The notes under the pieces were generated by a model. It did not search any database, was not told where the DNA came from, and saw nothing but the letters and a program-made list of their open reading frames with translations. Below are positions 38,198 through 46,300 of a stretch of DNA of 64,000 nt, piece by piece. This stretch comes from Halopenitus persicus (GTDB lineage Archaea > Halobacteriota > Halobacteria > Halobacteriales > Haloferacaceae): the NCBI RefSeq assembly GCF_002355635.1, contig NZ_AP017558.1, forward strand, positions 1,302,001-1,366,000, read 5' to 3'. Every line of letters starts with the position of its first letter. Position 1 is the first letter of the stretch. A program made the position numbers and the translations under genes.

Positions 38198-38812
38198 ATG
38201 AGCGTCACCGAAGTCTACTGTCGAAGCTGCGGCGAACGGATCAAGGCCGACGCCGAAATCTGCCCGAACTGCGGCGTCCGGAACCAGGCCTACCAGGGCG
38301 GGCAGCCGACGCGGGGCGGCGGGAGACGTCGCGGTGCGGGCGGCGGTGGACAGCCACGCGGCGGGACCACGACCCAACGATCCTCGCCGTCCGACAGCTG
38401 GGTGTACGGCGTCGGCGTCGGCGCCGCCCTCTGGGTGATCGTCGCGCTCCTGCAGTTCCGCGCGATGTCGGCCGTGCAGGGTATCCAGGGCGGAGGCTCC
38501 CCGCTTGCGGCCGGGAGCCAGGCGCTCACCTCGCTGCTCGTTGGCGGACCGGTCCAACTGATCGCGTGGATCGTGTTGCCGATCGCGTTCTACTACGACA
38601 TCAAGTACGTGAAATACGCGACCGACTGGAGCCCATCGACCGGTCTCTTCGTCGGATTGGCCGCACTGGCGCCGATCCTGAGCAGCATCGTCGGAATGGT
38701 TGCGATGGTCGGGATGGGTATCCAGGGAATGTTCGTCGGCAGCATCCTCGTGCCGCTGGCCGTCGCCGGGCTCTCGGGGTACTACCTCAAGCGCCGGTAC
38801 GACTTGGTCTAG
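38198..38812 (+). CDS. Zinc-ribbon membrane protein
   Basis: A 204-residue paralogue of the previous gene. The zinc ribbon is at the very N-terminus (CRSCGERIKADAEICPNCG, about 8-27), followed by a Gly/Arg/Gln linker and about four hydrophobic segments (VYGVGVGAALWVIVALL, IAWIVLPIAFYYDI, GLFVGLAALAPILSSIVGMV, VGSILVPLAVAGLSGYYL). The function is unknown. The ATG at 38198 is close behind the stop of the first copy, so co-transcription is expected. Confidence 0.82.
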   Translation: MSVTEVYCRSCGERIKADAEICPNCGVRNQAYQGGQPTRGGGRRRGAGGGGQPRGGTTTQRSSPSDSWVYGVGVGAALWVIVALLQFRAMSAVQGIQGGGSPLAAGSQALTSLLVGGPVQLIAWIVLPIAFYYDIKYVKYATDWSPSTGLFVGLAALAPILSSIVGMVAMVGMGIQGMFVGSILVPLAVAGLSGYYLKRRYDLV

Positions 38813-39208
38813 ATCGGGGTACTCAAGCCCCGTCGGGTTCTATCGTCACCGGGCGGCGGTGACGAGGGGTTACCCCCACCGAGCCCCGTGTGACGATGGG
38901 TTTTCTCCCGAGCCGCCCGTTTCGACACGTCCGTCAGGGACCGATCGGCGATTTCGAGACGCTTCGCCAACCCGAAGCGAAAGTGAACGAGACGCCGCTA
39001 ACGAGGCTGCAGCCATTCGATCTCGACTCGAAGGAGCCGGGTACCTGACGCTGCCGCTCGGCCGATGGTTTATCCCCGATCGCGCACCACCCCGCCGCGT
39101 GACGTAACCGACCGTCCACGTCGGTCGAGGCGGGAGCCCGGCACGCCGTCGTGGAACGCCTTCACGGTGCCGGCTGTTCGCCAATCCGAGCCGGGAGACG
39201 GGGAGCCC
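38813..39208. other. Intergenic stretch without a gene
   Basis: A 396-base region between the zinc-ribbon gene and the convergent aldo/keto reductase. The short open frames here have no likely start or family. CGGGGTT...AACCCC-like and GGGGTTACCCCC elements near 38868-38880 could act in termination. Nothing else is seen. Confidence 0.6.
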
Positions 39209-40270
39209 TCAGTACGAGGCAGCCCGTTTGTCGAGCCCTGCGGCCTGGATGTCCTCGCCGTCGACGGAGGTCCGCAGCTCGTCCATCCCGTCGAAGCGGT
39301 CGATCCCGAAGTTCTCGGCGTATAACTCCTGGACGTGCTCGTACTCGTCTGCGGAGAGCGAGGGCACGTCGCTGGCCGCCGCCCACTCGTCGATGTCGTC
39401 GGTCGTCCGGAAGGTGGGGGTCACCGAGGCGACCTCGTCGTGGAAGAGCAGCCACCGGATGGCGGCCTGGCTCATCGTCCGCTCGCCGTCACGCTCGAGG
39501 AACCGGATCGCCTCCAGCTTCTCCCAGCCGGTCTCGTACCACTCGTCCGGGCGGTAGGACCGATGGTCGCCCTCTCCGAGTTCCGTCTCCGGCGTGACCT
39601 GCTCGTTGAGCAGCCCCGAGGAGTGGGGCACGCGCGCGAGGACCGACGTGGCGGCGTCAATCTCGCGGATCGTCTCGATGAAGTGCATGCCGGGCTCCTG
39701 CTCGAACAGGTTGAACACCGTCTGCACCGCGTCGAAAACCTCGTACTCGGCGGCCGCGTCGCCCTCCGCCAGCCACCCGATCGACGGGCCGAGCGCCCAG
39801 CCGATCGACTCGGCACGGCCGTCGGCCTTGAACTCGCGGAGCACCTCGAGCACCTCCGGCGTCACCTCCTCGACGTTGGCGTTGTGCAGCTGGAGGAACT
39901 CCACGTGGTCGGTCCCGAGTCGGTCGAGCGACTTGTCGAATGCCTCCCGGAGATACTCGGGGGTGAGCTCCTTGGGGAGCTCGCCGTGACCGGCCTGCGG
40001 ATTGTTGTAGAAGTCGTAGCCGATCTTCGTCGCGAGCGTCACCTCCTCGCGGTGCTCGCCGAGCGCGCGGCCGAGGAGCTCCTCGGAGTTCCCGTGGCCG
40101 TAGACGTCGCCGGTGTCGAAGTAGGTGATCCCGCGATCGAGGGCGTGTTGGACCATCTCGACCGCCTGGTCCTCGGTGCGGTCGCCCCACCAATCGGTCC
40201 CGATGACCCAGGCGCCGAAGCCGATCTCGCTCACTGCAACCCCGGAGTTCCCGAGCTCGCGGTCGTGCAT
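39209..40270 (-). CDS. Aldo/keto reductase
   Basis: A 353-residue NADP-dependent reductase of the aldo/keto reductase fold. Catalytic residues: D52 and Y57 (FDTGDVYGHG), K82 (LATKIGYD) and the His in EFLQLHNAN near 124. Substrate unknown; similar haloarchaeal enzymes act on sugars or aldehydes. The ATG at 40270 (MHDRELGNSG) fits the family. It is divergent from the acetyltransferase. Confidence 0.92.
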   Translation of the reverse strand: MHDRELGNSGVAVSEIGFGAWVIGTDWWGDRTEDQAVEMVQHALDRGITYFDTGDVYGHGNSEELLGRALGEHREEVTLATKIGYDFYNNPQAGHGELPKELTPEYLREAFDKSLDRLGTDHVEFLQLHNANVEEVTPEVLEVLREFKADGRAESIGWALGPSIGWLAEGDAAAEYEVFDAVQTVFNLFEQEPGMHFIETIREIDAATSVLARVPHSSGLLNEQVTPETELGEGDHRSYRPDEWYETGWEKLEAIRFLERDGERTMSQAAIRWLLFHDEVASVTPTFRTTDDIDEWAAASDVPSLSADEYEHVQELYAENFGIDRFDGMDELRTSVDGEDIQAAGLDKRAASY

Positions 40271-40443
40271 ACGTTCGCGTTGGGGATCGCCCCACTTAGC
40301 GCGTGTGGTTCGGCCGTCCGACCGGGGCGATCGCCCGAAGGGTCGTCGACCGATCGGGACGCCGCAGAACGCGCTCCGAGCGCGGGAAAGCGACGATGTC
40401 GCACAACCGAATCCCTTTGTGGATCGCCGGTCAACGGCCACCG

Positions 40444-41355
40444 ATGACAAAGCGACACGTGTCCCTCCCCGACGACGCGGAGGCGGGAGTTCAGGCGTTC
40501 ATCGACGAGGTGGACGACCGGCTCTCCTCGTCGGAGGACACCTGCGACGTCGTTCGAGACGTCCTGATCGACCTCCACGGGGACCGCGAGGCGTGGGACG
40601 CCTGGCAGGCGGGCGCGGACGTCTCGCGGGCCGAGCGGGTACGGCTCCAGAGCTACGACCCGTGTAACGCGACGCTCGAGTCCGAGTACTACGCCGAAAA
40701 GGACGAGGAGGCCTTCAAGCGCTCGAAATACCTCCAATGGCTCTGGCGGCAGTTCGACGCGACGCCGATGGCCGACAACATCCACTTCGCGCTCCGGTTC
40801 CGGCAGATGCTCGGACGTCACCTCTTTGCGGACTGCGGGGAGAACTGCCGGTTCTTCAAGGGCATCTCGTTCACCTACGGTCACAACATCGAGATCGGCG
40901 ACAACGTCGTGGTCCACGACGACGTCCACCTCGACGACCGCGGGAAGCTGACGATCGGGGATCGCGTCTCCATCTCCGACGGCGCCCACATCTACAGCCA
41001 CGACCACGACATCGTCGACCAGACGTCGATCCGGAACTTCCACACGATCGTCGAGGACGACGCCCGCGTCACCTACGACTCGATGGTGCGTGCCGGCTGT
41101 CGGATCGGCGAGAACAGCGTCGTCGGTGCGCGGGCGGTCGTGCAGGGCGACGTGCCGGACCACCACGTCGTCGTCGGCATGCCCGCACAGAGCATCCGCG
41201 TGAAACCCGGCTGGGAGTCGGTCGCGGCTGAGATCGACGACGGACGGCTCGAGAACAACCAGGATGCACGGGAGATTCCCGCCGAAATTCCGGACGACAT
41301 CGAGCAGTTCGACGAGTTCGAGCGCGGCCTCACGCGTCCGGAGGCCGAGGAGTAA
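40444..41355 (+). CDS. Hexapeptide-repeat acyltransferase
   Basis: A 303-residue transferase of the left-handed beta-helix (LbH) family. The repeats run from about 135 to 240 (GHNIEIGDNVVVHDDVHLDD, LTIGDRVSISDGAHIYSHDHDI, GCRIGENSVVGARAVVQGDVP), with the catalytic His in SHDHD. An N-terminal helical part of about 130 residues is unusual for simple acetyltransferases. Likely acceptors are sugars or amino acids; none can be named. A CCCTTTGTGG box is about 30 bases before the ATG. Confidence 0.85.
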   Translation: MTKRHVSLPDDAEAGVQAFIDEVDDRLSSSEDTCDVVRDVLIDLHGDREAWDAWQAGADVSRAERVRLQSYDPCNATLESEYYAEKDEEAFKRSKYLQWLWRQFDATPMADNIHFALRFRQMLGRHLFADCGENCRFFKGISFTYGHNIEIGDNVVVHDDVHLDDRGKLTIGDRVSISDGAHIYSHDHDIVDQTSIRNFHTIVEDDARVTYDSMVRAGCRIGENSVVGARAVVQGDVPDHHVVVGMPAQSIRVKPGWESVAAEIDDGRLENNQDAREIPAEIPDDIEQFDEFERGLTRPEAEE

Positions 41356-41490
41356 CTGGTCGAGACGACCACACCCGAACCGGCTGATGACGGAGTGCCG
41401 AGGTCCGAACATCGCGCTGGCGAAAAGCGGAACGCGACCACTGAGAGAGGTACAATCCCCCCGGCGATGTTTCTCACGACGTTCGAAGAA

Positions 41491-41555
41491 TGCGCCGTCC
41501 GGGAGTCCCGTGAGCGAAGCGAACGGGACGTCGGACGGCGCACGACCGCAGGGAG
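41491..41555 (-). repeat. Foldback copies of the tRNA-Gly 3' end
   Basis: Directly after the tRNA (reading the minus strand) come a 13-base spacer (41543-41555), an inverted copy of the last 11 tRNA bases (41532-41542), a second stem (41523-41528 with 41506-41511) around the loop GAGCGAAGCGA (41512-41522), and a direct copy of the last 14 tRNA bases (41491-41504). The inverted and direct copies pair perfectly over 11 bases. It could also act as a terminator. The same design follows tRNA-Leu. Confidence 0.9.
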
Positions 41556-41626
41556 TGCGCCGTCCGGGAATTGAACCCGGGCTATTAGCTTGGGAAGCTA
41601 ATGTCCTACCACTGGACCAACGGCGC
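41556..41626 (-). tRNA. tRNA-Gly (anticodon CCC)
   Basis: A 71-base cloverleaf with no intron. Acceptor GCGCCGT pairs with ACGGCGC, the D stem is GTCC/GGAC, the anticodon stem is TTAGC/GCTAA around TTCCCAA (anticodon CCC), and the T stem is CCGGG/CCCGG around TTCAATT. The discriminator is A and no CCA is encoded. A TATA-like GTTCAAGTA lies about 31 bases upstream. Confidence 0.95.
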
Positions 41627-41652
41627 GTGCACGACGACGTTTCCGTCGGGCG

Positions 41653-41661
41653 TACTTGAAC
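41653..41661 (-). promoter_or_regulatory. Likely TATA box of tRNA-Gly
   Basis: GTTCAAGTA on the minus strand is centred about 31 bases upstream of the tRNA 5' end, the usual distance for haloarchaeal tRNA promoters. Confidence 0.5.
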
Positions 41662-41776
41662 GTAGCGCTTCACGGCGATCGACCGCCGGCACCCGGAGGC
41701 CAGTCGGCCCGCAGTCGGGGATCGGTCCCGCTGGACGCCTCCGGTTCGGCCCGCGGGATACACGTTCGGCGTCCCG

Positions 41777-42736
41777 TCAGGATCGACGCACGCTCGACGC
41801 CCCTGAACCAACCCGACGACGGAGCGCGTCGGTCGCTGCAGCAGCGTGACGGGCGTTCGTGTGTTCTTCGCCGAAGGCGGTACACGCGCTCGCGACGGCT
41901 TCCGGATCGGACTCGAACGTGATGGGCCCCTCCGTTCGGTCGACGGCATCGGGGGCGTCACGTGGAGCGTACTCGACGTCCCAAAGCACCAGCGGCGTCG
42001 GTGGTGCCGGACCGATCCCGTCGGGACCGGACGCCGGCTCGGGGGCGAGCAGGCGATCGATCCGCGAAATCGGGGCGTCCCCGGTTCCGATCGCGCGGAC
42101 GAGCGTGACGAGCCGCCTGACGAACTCGCGCGGAAAGCCGTCCGCGCTGACCTCGATGACGAGCAGGTCGCCGTCGCGGTCGGCTTTCGTCGCGACCGTC
42201 CGCACCGTCCCCGTCTCGTCCGGCGTCAGGTTGTGGAAATCGTGTTCGCCGGCGAGCCGAGCGAGCGCCGTCCGGACGCGGTCGTCGTCGACGAGGGGGG
42301 CGACCGCGGGCGGCTCCGAAGCGACGCCGGCACCGGTTGACCCGTCACCAGTTAGTCCCGGATCGGTCGGGGCGTACAGGTGATAGCGGTAGGTTCGGCG
42401 GGTCGCGTCGTGGGTCGCGTGGAAACCGTCCGGAACGTCGGCCGCGGCCCAGACCCGCACCTGCTTGGGGAGCTGCCCGTTGAACGCCCGAGGGGTGAGC
42501 CAGTCGGGAGCCTCGAAGGCGATCGTCTGGGCGGCCGCGGACACTCCGGCGTCGGTTCGACCCGCAGCGGCGTAGCCCGTCGGACGTGGGCGGCGGCCCG
42601 ACGGACCGCGCGGGAGGTCGGCGACGCCGAGGTCATCGAGCGCATCGAAGAGCACGTCCTCGACGGTGGGCACGTCGGGCTGTCGCTGGAAGCCGGAGAA
42701 GGGCCGACCGTCGTAGGCGATGCGAAACGCGCGCAC
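41777..42736 (-). CDS. truA: tRNA pseudouridine(38-40) synthase TruA
   Basis: A 319-residue enzyme that makes pseudouridine at positions 38-40 of tRNA. The catalytic Asp is D62 in AAAGRTDAGVSA. Other blocks: RIAYDGRPFSGFQRQP at the start, RRTYRYHLY and GEHDFHNLT, then DGFPREFVRRLVTLVRAIG. Haloarchaeal members carry the extended acidic linkers seen here. GTG at 42736 is the first start after the UspA stop (7 bases), so the two genes are one transcript. Confidence 0.93.
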   Translation of the reverse strand: MRAFRIAYDGRPFSGFQRQPDVPTVEDVLFDALDDLGVADLPRGPSGRRPRPTGYAAAGRTDAGVSAAAQTIAFEAPDWLTPRAFNGQLPKQVRVWAAADVPDGFHATHDATRRTYRYHLYAPTDPGLTGDGSTGAGVASEPPAVAPLVDDDRVRTALARLAGEHDFHNLTPDETGTVRTVATKADRDGDLLVIEVSADGFPREFVRRLVTLVRAIGTGDAPISRIDRLLAPEPASGPDGIGPAPPTPLVLWDVEYAPRDAPDAVDRTEGPITFESDPEAVASACTAFGEEHTNARHAAAATDALRRRVGSGASSVRRS

Positions 42737-42743
42737 GCCGGGG

Positions 42744-43169
42744 TTACTCCATCGGAATCGACACGACCGGCACCGGCGACTGCCGGATGATGCGTTCCGT
42801 GATCGAGCCGAGGAGGATCCGTTCGAGGCCCTCACGGGAGTGGGTCGGCATCACCACGAGATCGACGTCGAGGTCCTCGATCGCGGTTCGGATCGCCTCG
42901 TGGGGGGTGCCACGGTGGACGTGGGTGTGGACCTCGATCCCGCGGTCGCTCAGTTCGGTCTCAGCCTCGTGAACCCGGTCGTGGGCCGCCGTCTCGAGGC
43001 GTTCGGTGAGCGTCTCCAGCTGCGGATCGCCGAGGGCCTGCTCGAGGGTGTCGACGACCGCAAGCACGTGGACGCGGGCGTCGTAGTGCTTCGCCAGCGA
43101 CGCGACGTGCGGGACCGCCCGCGAAGTGTCGCCGTCGGGTGCGACCGGCAACAGGATGTCGTCGTACAT
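42744..43169 (-). CDS. Universal stress protein UspA family
   Basis: A 141-residue UspA protein with the full ATP-binding pattern: MYDDILLPVAPDGDTSRAV, then VVMPTHSREGLERILLGSITERIIRQSPVPVV near the C-terminus (G-2X-G-9X-G-S/T form is MPTHSREG...LGSITE). The role is stress survival by analogy. It precedes truA by 7 bases on the same strand. Confidence 0.92.
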   Translation of the reverse strand: MYDDILLPVAPDGDTSRAVPHVASLAKHYDARVHVLAVVDTLEQALGDPQLETLTERLETAAHDRVHEAETELSDRGIEVHTHVHRGTPHEAIRTAIEDLDVDLVVMPTHSREGLERILLGSITERIIRQSPVPVVSIPME

Positions 43170-43267
43170 ACCGCACCGATCGCAGGGGGACGTGAAAACG
43201 ATCGGGGGTGGAACGGGAAACGGGGGAGACCGACACGTCGTGGCGGATTGCCGCGGCGGAGCTGGCG

Positions 43268-43606
43268 CTAGGGAACGACGAACCGGAGGAGCCACAGCGT
43301 GGCCATCCCGACGCCGATCGTGGCGAACATGTCCTCGGTCCGCCAGGCGACCGCGCCGGCGACGAGGCCGGCGAGGAGCCGGTCGTCGAGGAGCGTTGCC
43401 TCGAGCGTCGGGCCGACCGATATCAGGGCGGGCGCGACCAGCCCGGCGAGCACGGCGGGCGGGACGAATCGAAGCGCGCGCTCCACTGCCGGCGGGACGT
43501 CGTCGATGCGCCCGAACAGGTGAATGAACGAGAGTCGGATCAGGTAGGTCGCCACGCCGATGAGGACGATCGCGACCCAGATCGCGATCGGACCGTGGTC
43601 GGTCAT
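43268..43606 (-). CDS. azlD: AzlD family transporter subunit
   Basis: A 112-residue membrane protein of the AzlD family with four hydrophobic segments. It pairs with AzlC to export branched-chain amino acids. MATYLIRLSFIHLFGRIDDVPPAVERALRFVPPAVLAG is the family pattern in part (YLIR and FVPPAVLA). The start overlaps the AzlC stop (ATGA). Confidence 0.9.
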   Translation of the reverse strand: MTDHGPIAIWVAIVLIGVATYLIRLSFIHLFGRIDDVPPAVERALRFVPPAVLAGLVAPALISVGPTLEATLLDDRLLAGLVAGAVAWRTEDMFATIGVGMATLWLLRFVVP

Positions 43607-44280
43607 CGGTTCCGGACCGCCTCCGTGAGCAGGCCGGCCGCGATCCCCACGAGCGCGCCGGTCGGCAGGCCGAGGTTGAACGGCGCGCTGACGAGCACCA
43701 CCGCGATGGCGCCCGAGACGATCGCGGCGACGGTTCGCGGTCGGTCCTTCATCACCGGAACGAGGATCGCGAGGAAGACCAGCGGAACGGCGAACGAGAG
43801 CCCCCACGAGTCGGGGATGCCAGATCCGAGGACGACGCCGAGGGCGGTACAGACCATCCAGACGATCGAGATCGGGGTCGCGACGCCGAGATAGTACCAC
43901 CGTTCGTCCTCGACCGCGTCCGCCTCGTACGCCGTCAGCGAGAGCGCGTATGCCTGGTCGGTGAGGAAATACGCCAGAAACGCCCGAGTGCGGCGTCGAT
44001 AGTCGTCGAAGTGCGGCGCGATCGACGCCGAGTACATCACCATTCGGAGGTTGATGATGATCGCGGTGAAGACCGCGACGGCGATCGGGGCCGACTCCCC
44101 CAACAGCTCGATCGCGGCGAGCTGGGAGGACCCGGCGTAGACGAACGCGGACATCCCGATCGCCTGCAGCGGCGTCAACCCCGCGTCGATGGCCGCGATT
44201 CCGACGACCATCGCGAAGGGAACGACGCCGAGGAGGACGGGCAACACGTCTCGGGCGCCCGCGCGGAAGTCCGCGTTCAT
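43603..44280 (-). CDS. azlC: AzlC family branched-chain amino acid exporter subunit
   Basis: A 225-residue AzlC-type membrane protein with about six to seven segments. Family blocks: DVLPVLLGVVPFAMVVGIAA, GMSAFVYAGSSQLAAIELLG, NLRMVMYSASIAPHF. It forms the large subunit of the AzlCD exporter; the substrate is taken from the family. Downstream azlD overlaps by four bases. Confidence 0.92.
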   Translation of the reverse strand: MNADFRAGARDVLPVLLGVVPFAMVVGIAAIDAGLTPLQAIGMSAFVYAGSSQLAAIELLGESAPIAVAVFTAIIINLRMVMYSASIAPHFDDYRRRTRAFLAYFLTDQAYALSLTAYEADAVEDERWYYLGVATPISIVWMVCTALGVVLGSGIPDSWGLSFAVPLVFLAILVPVMKDRPRTVAAIVSGAIAVVLVSAPFNLGLPTGALVGIAAGLLTEAVRNR

Positions 44281-44353
44281 ACGGCCGGGTCAGTCCGGGC
44301 ACCTGAAAGCCGTATCGGAGTCGGACGGTGCCGCCGGGTTTCACTGCAGGGGA

Positions 44354-44435
44354 GCTGCTTCGAGGGGACTACTTCGGGAGGGCTGCTTCGAGGGGACTAC
44401 TTCGGGAGGGCTGCTTCGAGGGGGCTGCTTCGAGG
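44354..44435. repeat. 28-bp tandem repeat upstream of azlC
   Basis: A 28-base unit containing GCTGCTTCGAGGGGACTACT occurs twice with two partial copies (GCTGCTTCGAGG). It fills most of the 165-base gap between azlC and the next gene upstream, and may affect their expression. Confidence 0.85.
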
Positions 44436-44445
44436 CGAGCAAGTC

Positions 44446-44922
44446 TCACTCGGTCGTGTCGTCGGTCCCGATCACGACCGCGGACCGGATCTCGAGCGCC
44501 GCCTCGAACTCCGCGCGCCGGTCGTGGACCGATCCCGACCGCTCCAGCTGCGTCTCGTGGGTTCGTCGGGCGGCCTCGCGGGGACGTTCGCCGAGCCCGA
44601 GTCCGTCAGCGAGCGAGCGCCAGTGGTCGAGGTCCACGAGGAAGACCTCGCGGTCCGGTTCCCGAAGGACGCGCTCGTGCTCGCGCCGGTAGTCGTCGAT
44701 CCGGTCGGCGAGACGGGACTGGAGCGGACGCAGGATGGCCGGAAGTCGGGAGAGGGGAACGCTCGCGAGGGTACCGGCCTGGACGATGACGGTCCCGTCG
44801 AACGGGAGGGTCTCCGTGGAGCGTTCGAGGGGGGCCGGGTCGGCGTCGACCTCCCGAGCCGACCGATCCGCAGGAGACCGATCCGCAGGAGACCGATCCG
44901 AGGGAGTACGGTCGGGAGTCAT
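44446..44922 (-). CDS. Haloarchaeal hypothetical protein
   Basis: A 158-residue protein of unknown function. The first 30 residues form a Ser/Asp/Arg repeat (DRSPADRSPADRS), made by a 15-base DNA repeat at 44868-44900. The body is helical and charged (VPLSRLPAILRPLQSRLADRIDDYRREHERVL). The ATG overlaps the stop of the MoaD-like gene (4 bases), so the two are translated from one message and may work together. Confidence 0.65.
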   Translation of the reverse strand: MTPDRTPSDRSPADRSPADRSAREVDADPAPLERSTETLPFDGTVIVQAGTLASVPLSRLPAILRPLQSRLADRIDDYRREHERVLREPDREVFLVDLDHWRSLADGLGLGERPREAARRTHETQLERSGSVHDRRAEFEAALEIRSAVVIGTDDTTE

Positions 44923-45539
44923 CCGCCCGCCCGCATCGCCTTCTGTGAAAACCGCTCAATCAGATCGTCGAGGACCGCCGGATCGCCGGTGAAGCCCACC
45001 GTCACCTCGGTGAGCGTCAGGGATCCGGCGACGGCGACCGGCTCGGCCGACAGCTCCGCGGTCCAACCGTCGCCCTCGACTCGCGTCGCCTCCGCGGGGT
45101 CGTCGGTGTCGACGAGGGTTCCGCCGAGGTTGCGGAGGTAGTGAGCCGCCAGCCGCCGCGAAATTCCCCGATACGACCGCTCGCGGCGGTCCATAGCGTC
45201 GCTTCCGTCATTATCGGCGTCGCTCCCACCAGCGTCGGCGTCGCTCCCACCAGCATCGACGGTTCCGCCGGCAACGGGCGGGAAGATCGAGAGCGTGTCG
45301 TCCCGCGAGAGCGGCGTATCGAGTCCCTGCATATGTAGCACCTCGCGACCGTTCTTCAGGACGTTTATCTGTGGCGCGAGCGCCCCGTCATCGATCAGGT
45401 TCCCCCGCAGCCCCTCGTATTCGTCCTCCAGCGCCGCCAGCACGTCCCCGACGTTCGCGCCGTCGTCGACCTCGAAGTGAACGGTCTTCGAACCCGCAGC
45501 TTCCCGAAACGTCGCGAAGAATCGCAACTCCAGTTCCAT
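44919..45539 (-). CDS. MoaD/SAMP-like domain fused to a MoaD-related C-terminal domain
   Basis: A 206-residue fusion. Residues 1-92 are a ubiquitin-like beta-grasp domain of the MoaD/ThiS/SAMP family ending in PPVAGG, the motif that in SAMP1/MoaD is the free C-terminus activated by an E1-like enzyme. Here it is followed by a Gly/Ser/Asp/Ala linker (93-115) and a second domain (116-206) that resembles the MoaD-related C-terminal domain (DUF1952). Unless cleaved, the Gly-Gly cannot form a thiocarboxylate or isopeptide bond. CTTAAATA at 45563-45570 is 27 bases upstream. It may serve molybdopterin synthesis or protein tagging. Confidence 0.82.
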   Translation of the reverse strand: MELELRFFATFREAAGSKTVHFEVDDGANVGDVLAALEDEYEGLRGNLIDDGALAPQINVLKNGREVLHMQGLDTPLSRDDTLSIFPPVAGGTVDAGGSDADAGGSDADNDGSDAMDRRERSYRGISRRLAAHYLRNLGGTLVDTDDPAEATRVEGDGWTAELSAEPVAVAGSLTLTEVTVGFTGDPAVLDDLIERFSQKAMRAGG

Positions 45540-45562
45540 ACGCCACCAAGGGACGGCGGACG

Positions 45563-45570
45563 CTTAAATA
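45563..45570 (-). promoter_or_regulatory. TATA box of the MoaD-like gene
   Basis: TATTTAAG on the minus strand is centred 27 bases before the ATG at 45539, a good haloarchaeal box for a leaderless transcript. Confidence 0.65.
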
Positions 45571-45586
45571 CGGTCGGTGGGCGGGA

Positions 45587-45640
45587 GGGTCGGCCAGTGG
45601 GATGGAGAGGGTCGGCCAGTGGGATGGAGAGGGTCGATGG
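45587..45640 (+). repeat. 22-bp tandem repeat upstream of the MoaD-like gene
   Basis: A 22-base unit containing GGTCGGCCAGTGGGATGGAG occurs twice with a partial third copy. It lies just upstream of the MoaD-like gene's promoter, in the 172-base gap. Confidence 0.85.
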
Positions 45641-45711
45641 ACCGGGACGAGCGGCGGAATCGATCCCGACCCGGCAGGGTAGCCGACGGATTCGCCCCGC
45701 GCCGAGCGCGG

Positions 45712-46095
45712 TCAGCCGCCGAACCGGATCCCGTCCTCGACGATCCGGTAGTTCCGCTCGCGATCGAGCTCCTCGGCGAGCCACTCGTGGTCGTACAGCT
45801 GGGCGATCAGCTCCGCGTAGAGGTTCCGCCAGGTGATCGCGTAGATCGGCGACTGGCCCCACGCGCGCAGCTCGGGCACGAACGCGTCGTACCGTTCCAT
45901 CCGGTCCTCGAGGAACTCGATCGCGTCGACCACGACGCTCGCCGCCTCGGCGGTCGTGGCCGCGTCCTCGATCTCGGCGTTGAGCCGGGACTCGATGCCC
46001 GAGACCGCCCGGTGGACGTCCTGCTTCGTCGCCTGGCTGTCCTCGGGGAGGCCGTCGATGACCCCCTGCGGGATCGCGAGTGAGATCTCGCTCAT
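45712..46095 (-). CDS. Haloarchaeal hypothetical protein
   Basis: A 127-residue helical, acidic protein of unknown function: MSEISLAIPQGVIDGLPED at the start, then helices (AEAASVVVDAIEFLEDRMERYDAF in part) and WGQSPIYAITWRNLYAELIAQLY. It has no membrane segment, metal site or known fold. It is 205 bases from the crcB pair and divergent from it. Confidence 0.65.
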   Translation of the reverse strand: MSEISLAIPQGVIDGLPEDSQATKQDVHRAVSGIESRLNAEIEDAATTAEAASVVVDAIEFLEDRMERYDAFVPELRAWGQSPIYAITWRNLYAELIAQLYDHEWLAEELDRERNYRIVEDGIRFGG

Positions 46096-46300
46096 ACTCG
46101 GTGTGGGATCCGCAGCGGAAAAAACGTCCCGGGGATCGACTCGGTGGCGTCTGACGTCGGGGATCGACGCGACGATCGCGGGCCACGTGGAACGGTGCGT
46201 TTATGCGTTGGTTTCGCCGAGGATTGGCGAGAAGGGACCGGATCGAGTCGGTTCCGTCACGTCCGCATCGCGACTGACGGCTCTCGGCCCGGATGCACGA

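Noticed and set aside
41491-41626. tRNA-Gly repeat as a normal integrase attachment duplication
   Set aside because: No integrase gene is nearby, the duplicate is only 14 bases and an inverted copy lies in between; it remains possible but is not the simplest reading.
46096-46300. Fluoride riboswitch before the crcB pair
   Set aside because: I could not find the conserved pseudoknot core, and the region has no convincing fold.
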